Below are positions 56,481-64,000 of a stretch of DNA of 64,000 bases, one piece after another (the stretch's first letter is position 1; each line of letters begins with the position of its first letter). Source of the stretch: Bosea sp. PAMC 26642 (GTDB lineage Bacteria > Pseudomonadota > Alphaproteobacteria > Rhizobiales > Beijerinckiaceae); contig NZ_CP014301.1 in the NCBI RefSeq assembly GCF_001562255.1, forward strand, positions 1,240,001-1,304,000, written 5' to 3'. A model generated the notes under the pieces. It did no database searches. It was not told the origin of the DNA and saw only the letters and a program-made list of their open reading frames with translations. The position numbers and the translations under genes were made by a program.

Positions 56481-56584
56481 CCGTCATCCCGGACAAGCCG
56501 CGAAGCGGCGCCGATCCGGGATCCATGCCGGAACAGTTCAGGCGTGGATTCTGGGTCTCCGCTTCGCTCCGCCCGGAATGACGG
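56481..56584. repeat. Extragenic palindromic repeat between urtD and urtE
   Basis: The 104-base element starts CCGTCATCCCGG and ends CCGGAATGACGG, inverse arms with one mismatch, and contains nested pairs (GATCCATGCC/GGCGTGGATT). It resembles the Hyphomicrobiales intergenic family with CGTCAT...ATGACG ends. Confidence 0.75.
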
Positions 56585-56627
56585 CGCGTGTTTTTTCAGG
56601 GCCTTGGCTAAAAGTGGACCGGGCATC

Positions 56628-57323
56628 ATGCTGACCGTCGAAGCCATCGATCTCCATTACGGTGCCGCCCAGGCCCTGCGCCGCGTCTCGGTCTCGGCCG
56701 AGATCGGCAAGGTCACCTGCGTCATGGGCCGCAACGGCGTCGGCAAGACGACGCTGATGCGCGCCATCGTCGGCCAGCAGGCGATCAGCGCCGGCAGGAT
56801 TTCGTTCGGGGGCGAGGACATCTCGACCATGCGCACCGAGGATCGGGCGCGCGCCGGCGTCGGCTTCGTGCCGCAGGGCCGCGAGGTCTTTCCGCTGCTG
56901 ACGGTGAAGGAAAATCTGGAGACCGGCTTTGCGCCGCTCGCCCGCAAGGAGCGCTACGTTCCCGACGAACTTTTCGACCTTTTCCCCGTGCTCAAGTCCA
57001 TGCTGGGCCGACGCGGCGGAGACCTCTCGGGTGGCCAGCAGCAGCAACTCGCCATTGCGCGAGCGCTGGTCACCCGGCCCAAACTGCTGGTTCTGGACGA
57101 GCCTACGGAGGGCATCCAGCCCTCGATCATCAAGGATATCGGCCGCGCGATTGACTATCTGCGCTCCAAGGGCGACATGGCGATCGTGCTGGTCGAGCAG
57201 TATTTCGACTTCGCCCGCGATCTCGCCGACACGATGTTCGTGATGGATCGCGGTGAGGTCGTGCTGTCGGGGCCGATGAAGGACCTCGATGCCAACCAGG
57301 TCCAGCGGCTGATCCAGGTTTAA
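56628..57323 (+). CDS. urtE: Urea ABC transporter ATP-binding protein UrtE
   Basis: This 231-residue LivF-like ABC ATPase has Walker A GRNGVGKTT, GVGFVPQGREVFPLLTVKEN, signature LSGGQQQQLAIARALVTRPK, and Walker B LLVLDEPTEGIQPSI. VVLSGPMKDLDANQVQRL ends the protein. The start ATG at 56628 is 181 bases from urtD, with a palindromic repeat in between, so its linkage to the operon is loose. UrtD and UrtE form the ATPase dimer energising urea uptake. Confidence 0.95.
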   Translation: MLTVEAIDLHYGAAQALRRVSVSAEIGKVTCVMGRNGVGKTTLMRAIVGQQAISAGRISFGGEDISTMRTEDRARAGVGFVPQGREVFPLLTVKENLETGFAPLARKERYVPDELFDLFPVLKSMLGRRGGDLSGGQQQQLAIARALVTRPKLLVLDEPTEGIQPSIIKDIGRAIDYLRSKGDMAIVLVEQYFDFARDLADTMFVMDRGEVVLSGPMKDLDANQVQRLIQV

Positions 57324-57329
57324 AGCCCG

Positions 57330-57432
57330 CCGTCATTCTCGGGCTTGACCCGAGTATCTGGTCGAGGATGAGGCCCATGTCGGGCGGAGCCTCACGCATC
57401 GGGAGATGCTCGGGTCGAGCCCGAGCATGACG
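57330..57432. repeat. Extragenic palindromic repeat downstream of urtE
   Basis: The arm from 57331 (CGTCATTCTCGGGCTTGACC, CGAGTATCT) and the arm to 57432 (AGATGCTCGGGTCGAGCCCG, AGCATGACGG) are inverse complements over about 29 bases with three mismatches. They flank about 44 bases. It begins six bases after the urtE stop. It shares CGTCAT/ATGACG ends with the repeat at 56481. Confidence 0.8.
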
Positions 57433-57526
57433 GACGCCCCGCTCCCACACTTGCCCCATTGCCTCTGAAGCGGCATGAACCATCTCCGAAGCCGGTTCAG
57501 CAATCCCCCGGCAGGAGCACCGCGTC

Positions 57527-58585
57527 ATGCAGCTTGGAGTGATCGGCCTCGGCCGGATGGGTGGCAACATCGTGCGCCGGCTGATGCGCGCGGGCCATGA
57601 CTGCGTGGTCTATGACCGCGATCCGAAGCCGGGCGCGGCTCTCGCCGCCGATGGCGCAGTCGTCGCCTCCGATCTGAAGGATATGGTCGCTAAGCTCCAG
57701 GCGCCACGCGCGATCTGGGTCATGCTGCCTGCCGGCAAGATCACCGAGGCGACATTGGCCGAACTCGCGGGCCTGCTCTCGCCCGGCGATACGCTGATCG
57801 ATGGCGGCAACGCCTTCTGGAAAGACGATGTGCGGCGCGGCAGGGACCTCGCGGCAAAGGGTCTGCACTACATGGATGTCGGCACCTCGGGCGGCGTGCA
57901 TGGCCTCGATCGCGGCTATTGCCTGATGATCGGAGGCGACAAGGAGGCCTTCGACAGGCTTGAGCCGATCTTCAAGGTGCTCGCGCCCGGTAAGGGCGGG
58001 ATCGAACCGACGAAGCATCGCAACGGCCGCAATCCGCGCTCGGAAGAAGGCTACCTGCATTGCGGGCCGGTCGGCGCCGGCCACTTCGTCAAGATGGTCC
58101 ATAACGGCATCGAATACGGCATGATGCAGGCTTTCGCCGAAGGGTTCGATTTGCTGCGCAATGCCTCTGCCAAGGAGGGCCTGCCGCCCGAATACGGCTT
58201 TGATTTTGACACGGCCGAGATCGCCGAGGTCTGGCGCCGGGGCTCCGTCGTCACCTCCTGGCTGCTCGACCTGACGGCCGAAGCGCTCGCCGCCGATGAG
58301 GATCTCGCCGCCTATTCCGGCACTGTCTCAGATTCGGGCGAGGGCCGCTGGACCGTCGATGCCGCCGTCGAGACCGCGACCCCGGCCGAGGTTCTGACCT
58401 CTGCGTTGTTTGCCCGCTTCCGCTCGCGCGTCGATCACACCTTCGGCGAAAAGGTGCTGTCGGCCATGCGCGCGGGCTTCGGCGGCCATGTCGAGCCGAA
58501 GCCAGGAACCGTGCTGCCGACAGGGCCCGTTGCGGTTGGTGCCGAGCCTGTTCCCCAGTCGACCTCTCCCCGGAAGCAGGGCTGA
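57527..58585 (+). CDS. gnd: 6-phosphogluconate dehydrogenase (decarboxylating), YqeC/Gnd short type
   Basis: The 352-residue enzyme begins [20 protein letters not shown] with the Rossmann GxGxxG. Catalytic and substrate segments are [47 protein letters not shown] and [19 protein letters not shown]. The short C-terminal domain identifies the NAD-preferring form. It oxidises 6-phosphogluconate to ribulose-5-phosphate. gntK follows after 3 bases, so the pair would channel gluconate into the pentose phosphate pathway. Confidence 0.94.
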   Translation: MQLGVIGLGRMGGNIVRRLMRAGHDCVVYDRDPKPGAALAADGAVVASDLKDMVAKLQAPRAIWVMLPAGKITEATLAELAGLLSPGDTLIDGGNAFWKDDVRRGRDLAAKGLHYMDVGTSGGVHGLDRGYCLMIGGDKEAFDRLEPIFKVLAPGKGGIEPTKHRNGRNPRSEEGYLHCGPVGAGHFVKMVHNGIEYGMMQAFAEGFDLLRNASAKEGLPPEYGFDFDTAEIAEVWRRGSVVTSWLLDLTAEALAADEDLAAYSGTVSDSGEGRWTVDAAVETATPAEVLTSALFARFRSRVDHTFGEKVLSAMRAGFGGHVEPKPGTVLPTGPVAVGAEPVPQSTSPRKQG

Positions 58586-58588
58586 GTC

Positions 58589-59119
58589 GTGGAAACGGTC
58601 GAGAGCGCGCGGCCCAGGCCTGCCGTCATCATCGTCATGGGGGTCGCCAGCTCCGGCAAGACCTCGCTCGGCGAGCGTCTGGCCGAGCGGCTCGGCTGGC
58701 CTTTCCGCGACGCCGATGCCTTCCACCCACCCCAGAACGTGGAAAAAATGGCCGGCGGCACGCCGCTGAACGACGATGACCGCAAGCCGTGGCTCGCAGC
58801 GATCGCGGCCTGGATCGACGAACTGCGGACGACCGGCAAGCACGGCATCGTCACCTGTTCGGCCTTGAAGCGGCGCTATCGCGACGTCATCGTCGGCGAC
58901 CGCCCCGACGTCGCGCTGGTCTACCTCAAAGGCTCGCGCGAGCTGATCGGCGCCCGCATGGCCCAGCGCCAGCACCATTTCATGCCGCCAGCGCTGCTCG
59001 ACAGCCAGTTCGCGGCGCTTGAAGAGCCCGGCGCCGACGAGCGCCCGCTGGTGATATCGGTCGAACTACCCAAGGACGAGATCGTGCGGCGAGTCTTGCA
59101 GCAACTCGGTCTGGGTTGA
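58589..59119 (+). CDS. gntK: Gluconokinase
   Basis: The 176-residue P-loop kinase has GVASSGKTSLGERLAERLGW, the substrate segment DADAFHPPQNVEKMAGGTPL and CSALKRRYRDVIVGD, all diagnostic of thermoresistant-type gluconokinase. It phosphorylates gluconate at position 6. The GTG start is 3 bases after the gnd stop. A gluconate transporter is not visible in the window. Confidence 0.94.
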   Translation: METVESARPRPAVIIVMGVASSGKTSLGERLAERLGWPFRDADAFHPPQNVEKMAGGTPLNDDDRKPWLAAIAAWIDELRTTGKHGIVTCSALKRRYRDVIVGDRPDVALVYLKGSRELIGARMAQRQHHFMPPALLDSQFAALEEPGADERPLVISVELPKDEIVRRVLQQLGLG

Positions 59120-59122
59120 ACG

Positions 59123-59530
59123 TCAGTCCGGCGACCTATTCCTGCGCCGGATCGGCCAGTCCGTCACGCCAGCACAGAACAGCGCCCACCAGATCAGCAC
59201 GGGCTGCATGGCGAGCCGTGGGCCATGATACCACCAACTCGTCGGAAGACTCGGAATCGCAACGTCTTCCACAGCGTGTTTGATGTTTGCTGGCAGGACG
59301 CAGAGTGCATAGAGCGCCAGCCCGATCCCGGCCGCTTTGCGCAAACGCGAGATCATCAGCCCGCTGGCGCCGAGGATTTCCAAGATGCCGGTGAGGATGA
59401 CGACCTCGCGAGGGGCCGGCACCCAGGCGGGCACGATCGGCAGGAAGGCCTCGGGCGATCGCAGATGCAGCAGGCCGGCGCCGAGATAGAACGCCGCCAT
59501 CAGCCAGCGCATGACGGTGCGCAGGGTCAC
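59123..59530 (-). CDS. DoxX-like small membrane protein
   Basis: The 135-residue protein has four hydrophobic segments. VMRWLMAAFYLGAGLLHLRSPEAF and VVILTGILEILGASGLMISR match the DoxX/DoxD-like family, small proteins linked with redox or quinone-associated activities. The GTG at 59530 forms a GTGA overlap with the stop of the upstream copper-oxidase-fold gene, implying translation together. The exact role is unknown. Confidence 0.83.
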   Translation of the reverse strand: MTLRTVMRWLMAAFYLGAGLLHLRSPEAFLPIVPAWVPAPREVVILTGILEILGASGLMISRLRKAAGIGLALYALCVLPANIKHAVEDVAIPSLPTSWWYHGPRLAMQPVLIWWALFCAGVTDWPIRRRNRSPD

Positions 59531-60990
59531 GTCACCTCGAACCAGGTCCAAAGTCCGCGGTCGAAGCGTTCAAGTACGGTCGAGGAGATCATCCAGCGGC
59601 CCGGGTTTTCGGCGATGAAGGCGATATGCAGTCGCTTTCCGTCCGGAATCTGCACCGTGTCGAGGAAATAGGGCTCCCAGCCATCGTCGAGCGGATGCAG
59701 CAGGCGGAAGCAATGCCCATGGACATGGATCGGCTGGATGAACGCCGTCCTGTTCTCGATCGCGAGCACGACCGGCATGCCGCGTCTGACGCTGAACAGC
59801 GGCTTGCCGTCGGCCATGCCGATGCCACCATTGACCAGCCAGGGACGGGCAGGATCGAGACCTGCGAGGTCGAGCTTGAGGTCTGGCGTGACCTTGGCGC
59901 CGCCTTCGATGACGATCGCCGGGCGCGTGGCGTCCTGCATGCGCACAGCCGGGGGCAGGGTCGGATTGGGCTTCAGGGCAGCCGGCACCGTCGTGGCCGT
60001 CACCTTGGCACCCTCGGCAACCAGTCGCACCAGCGGCACGCCCGAGCCGACCAGCGCGGTGACGATCGCGGTCGCACCTGCCTCCTCCGGCATGTCGACG
60101 ATCAGGTCGTAGCGCGTGCCCGGGCCGAACGGCAGTTGCGCGCGCACCGGCTCGAAGCTGTCGGTCGGCTGTCCGTCGATGGCGACGACGGTCGCCTTCA
60201 CCCCATCGAAGCGCAGCCGCATGATGCGGGCATTGCAGGCATTGGCGAGACGTAGCCGCACCCGTGCGCCGGGCGCGACCGTGATACGCTGCGGCGGCGA
60301 GCCGCCGTTTACGGTGAGCCAGCTGCCGAGCCGGCCAGCCGCGGCATTCTCGGGGGCATCGGCCGCGAAGGGCTGCACGACATGATCGTCGCCGAGCAGC
60401 CAGTCCGATACCAGGACCGGCAGGTCGAGATCGACCTTCAGCGGCTCTTTCTCCTCGACGATCAGGATGCCGCTCAGCCCCCTTCCGGCCGGCTCGGAAG
60501 AGCCGCTGACGATAAGCGGCCGATAGAGGATCGTACCGGGCTCCTGCGGTGCCAATCGGTATTCAAAGCTATCGCCGGGCGCGATCGGGGCCTGGGTAAA
60601 GCCACCGACGCCGTCCATTGCGGCGGTGCCGCGCAAGCCGTGCCAATGCAGCGCAAGCGGCCGCGTCGTGCGGTTCTCCAACTTCAGGCGCAGCGTCTCG
60701 CCCTGCCTGATTCGCAATGCCGGCCCGGGGCTCGACCCGTCCAGCGTCCAAATTTCGGTCTCGGCGGCAGACGCTGGCCGTAACCGTACCTTTCCCGTCG
60801 CCGCGACGATGGTCCGCGGCGGCGGCTCTGTGGTTTCGGCCTTGGTGGCTGGCACTGCCTGGGCTTCCGCGTCCTGGGCGAGGGTCAGCGTCACTGCCGC
60901 GCTCAGGCCCGCAAGTACCTCTCGGCGTGTCGGCTGTCGCGGTGGGTGAGGGGAGTGGAGTCCGGGCGCATCGTTCATGACGATCGACAT
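59527..60990 (-). CDS. Multicopper-oxidase-fold protein lacking trinuclear copper ligands (FtsP/SufI-like)
   Basis: This 487-residue exported protein has a twin-arginine-like N-terminus (RQPTRREVLAGLSAAVTLTLA). Cupredoxin domain 1 has ALHWHGLRGTAAMDGVGG, but the second copper motif that normally reads HSH is GTILYRPLI. Domain 3 has QPIHVHGHCFRLLHP, and the final HCHxxxH motif is absent (MISSTVLERFDRGLW). Several T2/T3 and T1 ligands are therefore missing, so oxidase activity is unlikely. FtsP/SufI is a known ligand-free relative with a division-linked role. I chose the ATG at 60990; ATG 60978 is an alternative. Confidence 0.85.
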   Translation of the reverse strand: MSIVMNDAPGLHSPHPPRQPTRREVLAGLSAAVTLTLAQDAEAQAVPATKAETTEPPPRTIVAATGKVRLRPASAAETEIWTLDGSSPGPALRIRQGETLRLKLENRTTRPLALHWHGLRGTAAMDGVGGFTQAPIAPGDSFEYRLAPQEPGTILYRPLIVSGSSEPAGRGLSGILIVEEKEPLKVDLDLPVLVSDWLLGDDHVVQPFAADAPENAAAGRLGSWLTVNGGSPPQRITVAPGARVRLRLANACNARIMRLRFDGVKATVVAIDGQPTDSFEPVRAQLPFGPGTRYDLIVDMPEEAGATAIVTALVGSGVPLVRLVAEGAKVTATTVPAALKPNPTLPPAVRMQDATRPAIVIEGGAKVTPDLKLDLAGLDPARPWLVNGGIGMADGKPLFSVRRGMPVVLAIENRTAFIQPIHVHGHCFRLLHPLDDGWEPYFLDTVQIPDGKRLHIAFIAENPGRWMISSTVLERFDRGLWTWFEVT

Positions 60991-61177
60991 AATCGCTGCC
61001 GCATCGTCTGGCGAGTGAGCAGGCGACAAAGGCTTGGCCGAGCCCCGAATACCCGGCGTCGGTCGGGGCAGTTCGCAGAACCGTCATTTTTTTGCTGCGC
61101 GCCGCTCCGCAAATGCGTATAGCACCGCGGCCCAACGATGGCGTGGCTTGCGTTTTTTCGCGCGACGCATCGGGTCG

Positions 61178-61262
61178 GCGGGCGTGGCGGAATTGGTAGA
61201 CGCACTGGTTTTAGGTACCAGCGGCGAAAGTCGTGGGGGTTCGAGTCCCTCCGCCCGCACCA
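61178..61262 (+). tRNA. tRNA-Leu (anticodon TAG), CCA encoded
   Basis: A class II tRNA with a long variable arm. The acceptor GCGGGCG pairs with CGCCCGC, the anticodon loop TTTTAGG gives TAG, and a T-arm GGGGGTTCGAGTCCCTC is present. The discriminator A is followed by an encoded CCA. Confidence 0.97.
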
Positions 61263-61404
61263 GTCGGCACGCGAGCGCATCATGACGTCCCGTCGGGATG
61301 CGTGGATCGTTCGCTGCAGGCTGATTGAGTTTCGCGAGCGCGGCGGCGGAACCCGGCGTCGCGTTTTGGATATTTGAATAACGAGCTGTTGGCGGATCAG
61401 AACA

Positions 61405-62850
61405 ATGAACGTGACCGAAACCGTGTCCCAGGGCCTCAAGCGCGAATTTGAGGTGGTGCTGAACGCCGCCGACCTCAAGACCAGGCTCGATGACGGCCTC
61501 CAGGGCCTGCAGGGCAAGGCCAAGATCAACGGCTTCCGCCCCGGCAAGGTGCCCGTCGGCCATCTGCGCCGGCTTTATGGCCGCTCGGTCATGGCCGACG
61601 TGCTGCAGAACGCGGTCAACGAGGCCAACCAGAAGATCGTCGCCGACAACGGCCTGAAGCTCGCCTTCGAGCCGCAGATCAAGTTCCCCGAGAACAAGGA
61701 TGAGATCGAGGCCGCGATGGAGGCCAAGGGCGATCTCGCCTTCACCGTCGCGCTCGAGGTTCTGCCTAAGATCGAGCTTGCCGATCTCTCCGACGTCTCG
61801 CTGACCAAGCCCGTCGCGGAAGTGCCCGATGCCGATGTCGATGCCGCCCTGGAGCGCATGGCCGGCCAGAACCGTACCTATTCCAACAAAGGCGAGACGG
61901 CCGTGGCCGAGAGCGGCGACCGCCTGATGATCTCCTTCGTCGGCACGCTCGAAGGCAAGCCTTTCGACGGCGGTACGGGCGAGGGCATTCCGCTCGATCT
62001 CGGTGCCGGCCAGTTCATCCCCGGCTTCGAGGAGCAGCTCGAAGGCGCCAAGGCCGGCGATACGCGCACCGTCAACGTCACCTTCCCCGAGAACTACACC
62101 GCGACCCATCTCGCCGGGAAGCCGGCTGAGTTCGAGGTCACCGTGACCGAGGTCCAGGCCCCCGAGGCGGTCAAGATCGACGAGGAACTGGCCAAGGCCT
62201 TCGGCATGGAATCGCTCGATGCGCTGAAAAGCGCGATCCGCGAGCAGATCGGCCGCGATTTCGGCGCCCAGTCGCGCCGCAAGCTCAAGAAGAGCCTGCT
62301 CGACGCGCTCGACGCGAAATACACCTTCGAACTGCCGCCGACCCTGGTCGAGCAGGAGTTCGCCAGCGTCTGGAGCCATGTCGAGGTCGACATGAAGGAA
62401 GCGAAGAAAAGCTTCGAGGACGAAGGCACGACCGAGGAGGCCGCCAAGGCCGACTATCGCAAGATCGCCGAGCGCCGCGTCCGTCTGGGCCTCGTGCTGG
62501 CCGAGATCGGCGAGCAGGCCAAGATCCAGATCGCAGACGACGAGGTGACGCAGGCGCTGGTCGAGCGCGCCCGCCAGTTCCCCGGCCAGGAGAAGGAAGT
62601 CTGGGAGTTCTATCGCAAGAACCCGCAGGCGCTCGCCGAGATTCGGGCCCCGATCTTCGAGGAAAAGGTCGTCGACCACCTGCTGGAGCAGGTGAAGGTC
62701 GAAGACCAGAGCGTTTCGCGCGAAGTCCTTTACGCCGACGAGGATGGCGACGAGACTGCCACCGAGGCCAAGCCGAAGAAGGCTGCCAAAAAGACCGCGA
62801 AGAAGGCCGAGACCAAGCCGGACGAGGTTGTCGACGACGCCTCTGCCTGA
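61405..62850 (+). CDS. tig: Trigger factor, ribosome-associated chaperone
   Basis: The 481-residue protein has the ribosome-binding region ([20 protein letters not shown] near residue 45), a PPIase domain (about 155-240; [20 protein letters not shown] and [19 protein letters not shown]), and the helical substrate-binding body. A Lys/Ala-rich tail ([16 protein letters not shown]) of about 30 residues is added at the end. It binds nascent chains and catalyses prolyl isomerisation. It heads the tig-clpP-clpX set. Confidence 0.97.
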   Translation: MNVTETVSQGLKREFEVVLNAADLKTRLDDGLQGLQGKAKINGFRPGKVPVGHLRRLYGRSVMADVLQNAVNEANQKIVADNGLKLAFEPQIKFPENKDEIEAAMEAKGDLAFTVALEVLPKIELADLSDVSLTKPVAEVPDADVDAALERMAGQNRTYSNKGETAVAESGDRLMISFVGTLEGKPFDGGTGEGIPLDLGAGQFIPGFEEQLEGAKAGDTRTVNVTFPENYTATHLAGKPAEFEVTVTEVQAPEAVKIDEELAKAFGMESLDALKSAIREQIGRDFGAQSRRKLKKSLLDALDAKYTFELPPTLVEQEFASVWSHVEVDMKEAKKSFEDEGTTEEAAKADYRKIAERRVRLGLVLAEIGEQAKIQIADDEVTQALVERARQFPGQEKEVWEFYRKNPQALAEIRAPIFEEKVVDHLLEQVKVEDQSVSREVLYADEDGDETATEAKPKKAAKKTAKKAETKPDEVVDDASA

Positions 62851-62878
62851 TTGCTGGCAACCTTAATCACAAACATTC

Positions 62879-62917
62879 GCGCCGCCCGGCACCGTGCCGG
62901 GCGGCGCTTCTCTTTTC
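62879..62917 (+). terminator. Terminator of tig
   Basis: GCGCCGCCCGGCA, CCG, TGCCGGGCGGCGC form a 13-bp perfect stem followed by TTCTCTTTTC. It lies 28 bases after the tig stop and separates it from clpP. Confidence 0.85.
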
Positions 62918-63011
62918 AGCCGCCTTTGCCATGCTTATGTGGTTGTCCTCCCGGACATCCGCTGATTCTCTTTTTTGTCGAACCGGCGCACGCCACCCCA
63001 AGGACATCTTC

Positions 63012-63638
63012 ATGCTTCGCGATCCGATCGAGACCTACAACAATCTCGTACCGATGGTGGTCGAGCAGTCGAGCCGCGGCGAGCGTGCCTTCGACATCTA
63101 TTCCCGCCTGCTGCGTGAGCGAATCATCTTCCTGACCGGCCCGGTCGAAGATTATTCCGCCTCGCTGATCGTGGCGCAGCTGCTGTTCCTCGAGGCAGAG
63201 AACCCGAAGAAGGAAATCTCCTTCTATATCAACTCGCCCGGCGGCGTGGTGACCTCGGGCATGTCGATCTACGACACGATGCAGTTCATCCGCTGCCCGG
63301 TCACAACCTTGTGCGTCGGCCAGGCCGCGTCGATGGGCTCGCTTCTGCTCACCGCCGGCGCCAAGGACATGCGATTCGCGCTGCCCAACGCCCGCATCAT
63401 GGTCCACCAGCCGTCCGGCGGCTTCCAGGGCCAGGTCACCGACATCCTGATCCACGCCCGCGAGGTCGAGAGCCTGAAGCGCCGGCTGAACGAGATCTAC
63501 GTCAAGCACACCGGCCGGTCCTACGAGGACATCGAGGCCGCGCTCGAGCGCGACAACTTCATGACGGCCGAGGCGGCGCGCGATTTCGGCCTGATCGACA
63601 AGGTCATCGACAAGCGTCCTGAAGACGCGACAGTCTAA
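63012..63638 (+). CDS. clpP: ATP-dependent Clp protease proteolytic subunit ClpP
   Basis: The 208-residue serine protease starts [20 protein letters not shown] after MLRD; AAGGA is upstream of the ATG at 63012. Catalytic residues are the serine in [16 protein letters not shown], the histidine in [11 protein letters not shown] and the aspartate in [10 protein letters not shown]. The pocket segment [20 protein letters not shown] is intact. It forms the tetradecamer used by ClpA and ClpX, both encoded here. Confidence 0.98.
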   Translation: MLRDPIETYNNLVPMVVEQSSRGERAFDIYSRLLRERIIFLTGPVEDYSASLIVAQLLFLEAENPKKEISFYINSPGGVVTSGMSIYDTMQFIRCPVTTLCVGQAASMGSLLLTAGAKDMRFALPNARIMVHQPSGGFQGQVTDILIHAREVESLKRRLNEIYVKHTGRSYEDIEAALERDNFMTAEAARDFGLIDKVIDKRPEDATV

Positions 63639-63645
63639 TGCCTCA

Positions 63646-63666
63646 GGGGCTGCGACCAGCAGCCCC
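63646..63666 (+). terminator. Hairpin after clpP
   Basis: GGGGCTGC, GACCA, GCAGCCCC form an 8-bp perfect stem starting eight bases after the clpP stop. No U-tract follows, so read-through to clpX is possible. Confidence 0.5.
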
Positions 63667-63720
63667 GCGCCCTGTGGGTTGGCGCAGCCGCCCGCAGGGT
63701 CCATATTGCGCGGTAACCGG

Positions 63721-63738
63721 CCCCATGTTTGCATGGGG
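63721..63738. repeat. Small hairpin in the clpP-clpX gap
   Basis: CCCCATG, TTTG, CATGGGG: a perfect 7-bp inverted repeat midway between clpP and clpX. The rest of the 282-base gap holds no gene. Confidence 0.5.
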
Positions 63739-63920
63739 AATCGGATAAGCGGGCCAGCGTTTCACCGGGTCCGATTTTGAGGCGGCTTTGTTTTTTCGGG
63801 TGTGCCGGACTGGGACGTTAACCCATTGCTGGTGATCTGGACGCCTATGATGACGGAGAGACGACGGTTGCATCGGCGCAGGCTGATGTGGTCGCCCGGC
63901 TCCGAGAATGGAGATGAACG

Positions 63921-64000
63921 ATGAGTAAGGTCAGCAGCGGCGATTCGAAGAGCACGCTCTACTGCTCCTTCTGCGGCAAGAGCCAGCACGAGGTGCGCAA
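63921..64000 (+). CDS. clpX: ATP-dependent Clp protease ATP-binding subunit ClpX (5' end only)
   Basis: Only 26 codons lie in the window: MSKVSSGDSKSTLYCSFCGK then SQHEVR. The zinc-binding CSFCGKSQHEV is the start of the ClpX N-terminal ZBD and identifies the gene. GGAG lies ahead of the ATG at 63921. The remainder is beyond the window edge. Together with tig and clpP it makes the usual protein quality-control block. Confidence 0.95.
   Translation, partial: MSKVSSGDSKSTLYCSFCGKSQHEVR

Overview
The window is about 64 kb of GC-rich, densely packed bacterial chromosome. Its gene set fits an alphaproteobacterium of the Hyphomicrobiales (Rhizobiales), plausibly Bosea or a close relative: EipB/DUF1849, DUF3572 next to dinB, adjacent divK and pleD, an NDUFS4-like complex I accessory protein, an AapJQMP amino-acid importer, clpS-clpA, and tig-clpP-clpX. 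The genus is an inference. I see no IS element, prophage, CRISPR array or rRNA operon. Most of the window is core chromosome.

Layout. 1-2.2 kb: a partial secreted protein, a DUF192 protein, tRNA-Pro(TGG), the complex I accessory subunit and tRNA-Arg(TCT). 2.2-3.7 kb: an AT-richer patch beside tRNA-Arg with an acyltransferase. 3.9-6.8 kb: a three-gene polyprenyl-phosphate-sugar / lipid A type glycosylation operon (GT39, GT2, LAB_N). 6.8-8.7 kb: metC coupled to a solute-binding protein with no signal peptide. 8.9-14.7 kb: the aap general amino-acid ABC transporter with two tandem aapJ copies. 14.8-20.6 kb: small envelope proteins, a glycerophosphodiesterase, an RsmB-like methyltransferase, guaA and a methyltransferase. 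20.7-23.8 kb: a FecBCDE-type iron importer behind a possible Irr box. 23.9-31.6 kb: ArsC-like protein, pstS with a Pho box, tgt, transporters, eno and queF. 31.6-38.4 kb: MFS, kdsA, clpS-clpA and azlC-azlD. 38.4-43.9 kb: HIT, FemAB-like, GDPD, RidA, EipB, dinB and DUF3572. 44.1-45.9 kb: divK-pleD. 46.1-51.2 kb: rpmG, Nudix, DUF983 and rnr with an unusual leader. 51.5-57.3 kb: urtABCDE with a sigma-54 promoter. 57.5-61.3 kb: gnd-gntK, DoxX, a degenerate multicopper-oxidase-fold protein and tRNA-Leu(TAG). 61.4-64 kb: tig, clpP and the start of clpX.

The strongest unexplained signal is the rnr leader (about 51.01-51.24 kb, minus strand). It holds a TTGACA -35-like element, a 14-base perfect complement of the conserved 16S rRNA 3' end, a 25-codon ORF at ideal spacing, a UUCG-loop hairpin, and a 12-bp GAAA-loop terminator-like hairpin before the RNase R gene. 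RNase R is itself an rRNA/mRNA decay enzyme, so a ribosome-sensing attenuator or a free-standing microprotein gene are both reasonable hypotheses.

Other signals worth a second look: a tRNA-guanine transglycosylase lacking two of three zinc cysteines, a multicopper-oxidase-fold protein without its T2/T3 copper histidines, strong hairpins after every transporter-operon binding-protein gene, long extragenic palindromic repeats on both sides of urtE, and good matches to sigma-54, Pho and Irr sites. All domain and family names come from reading the translated sequences; no database search was run.
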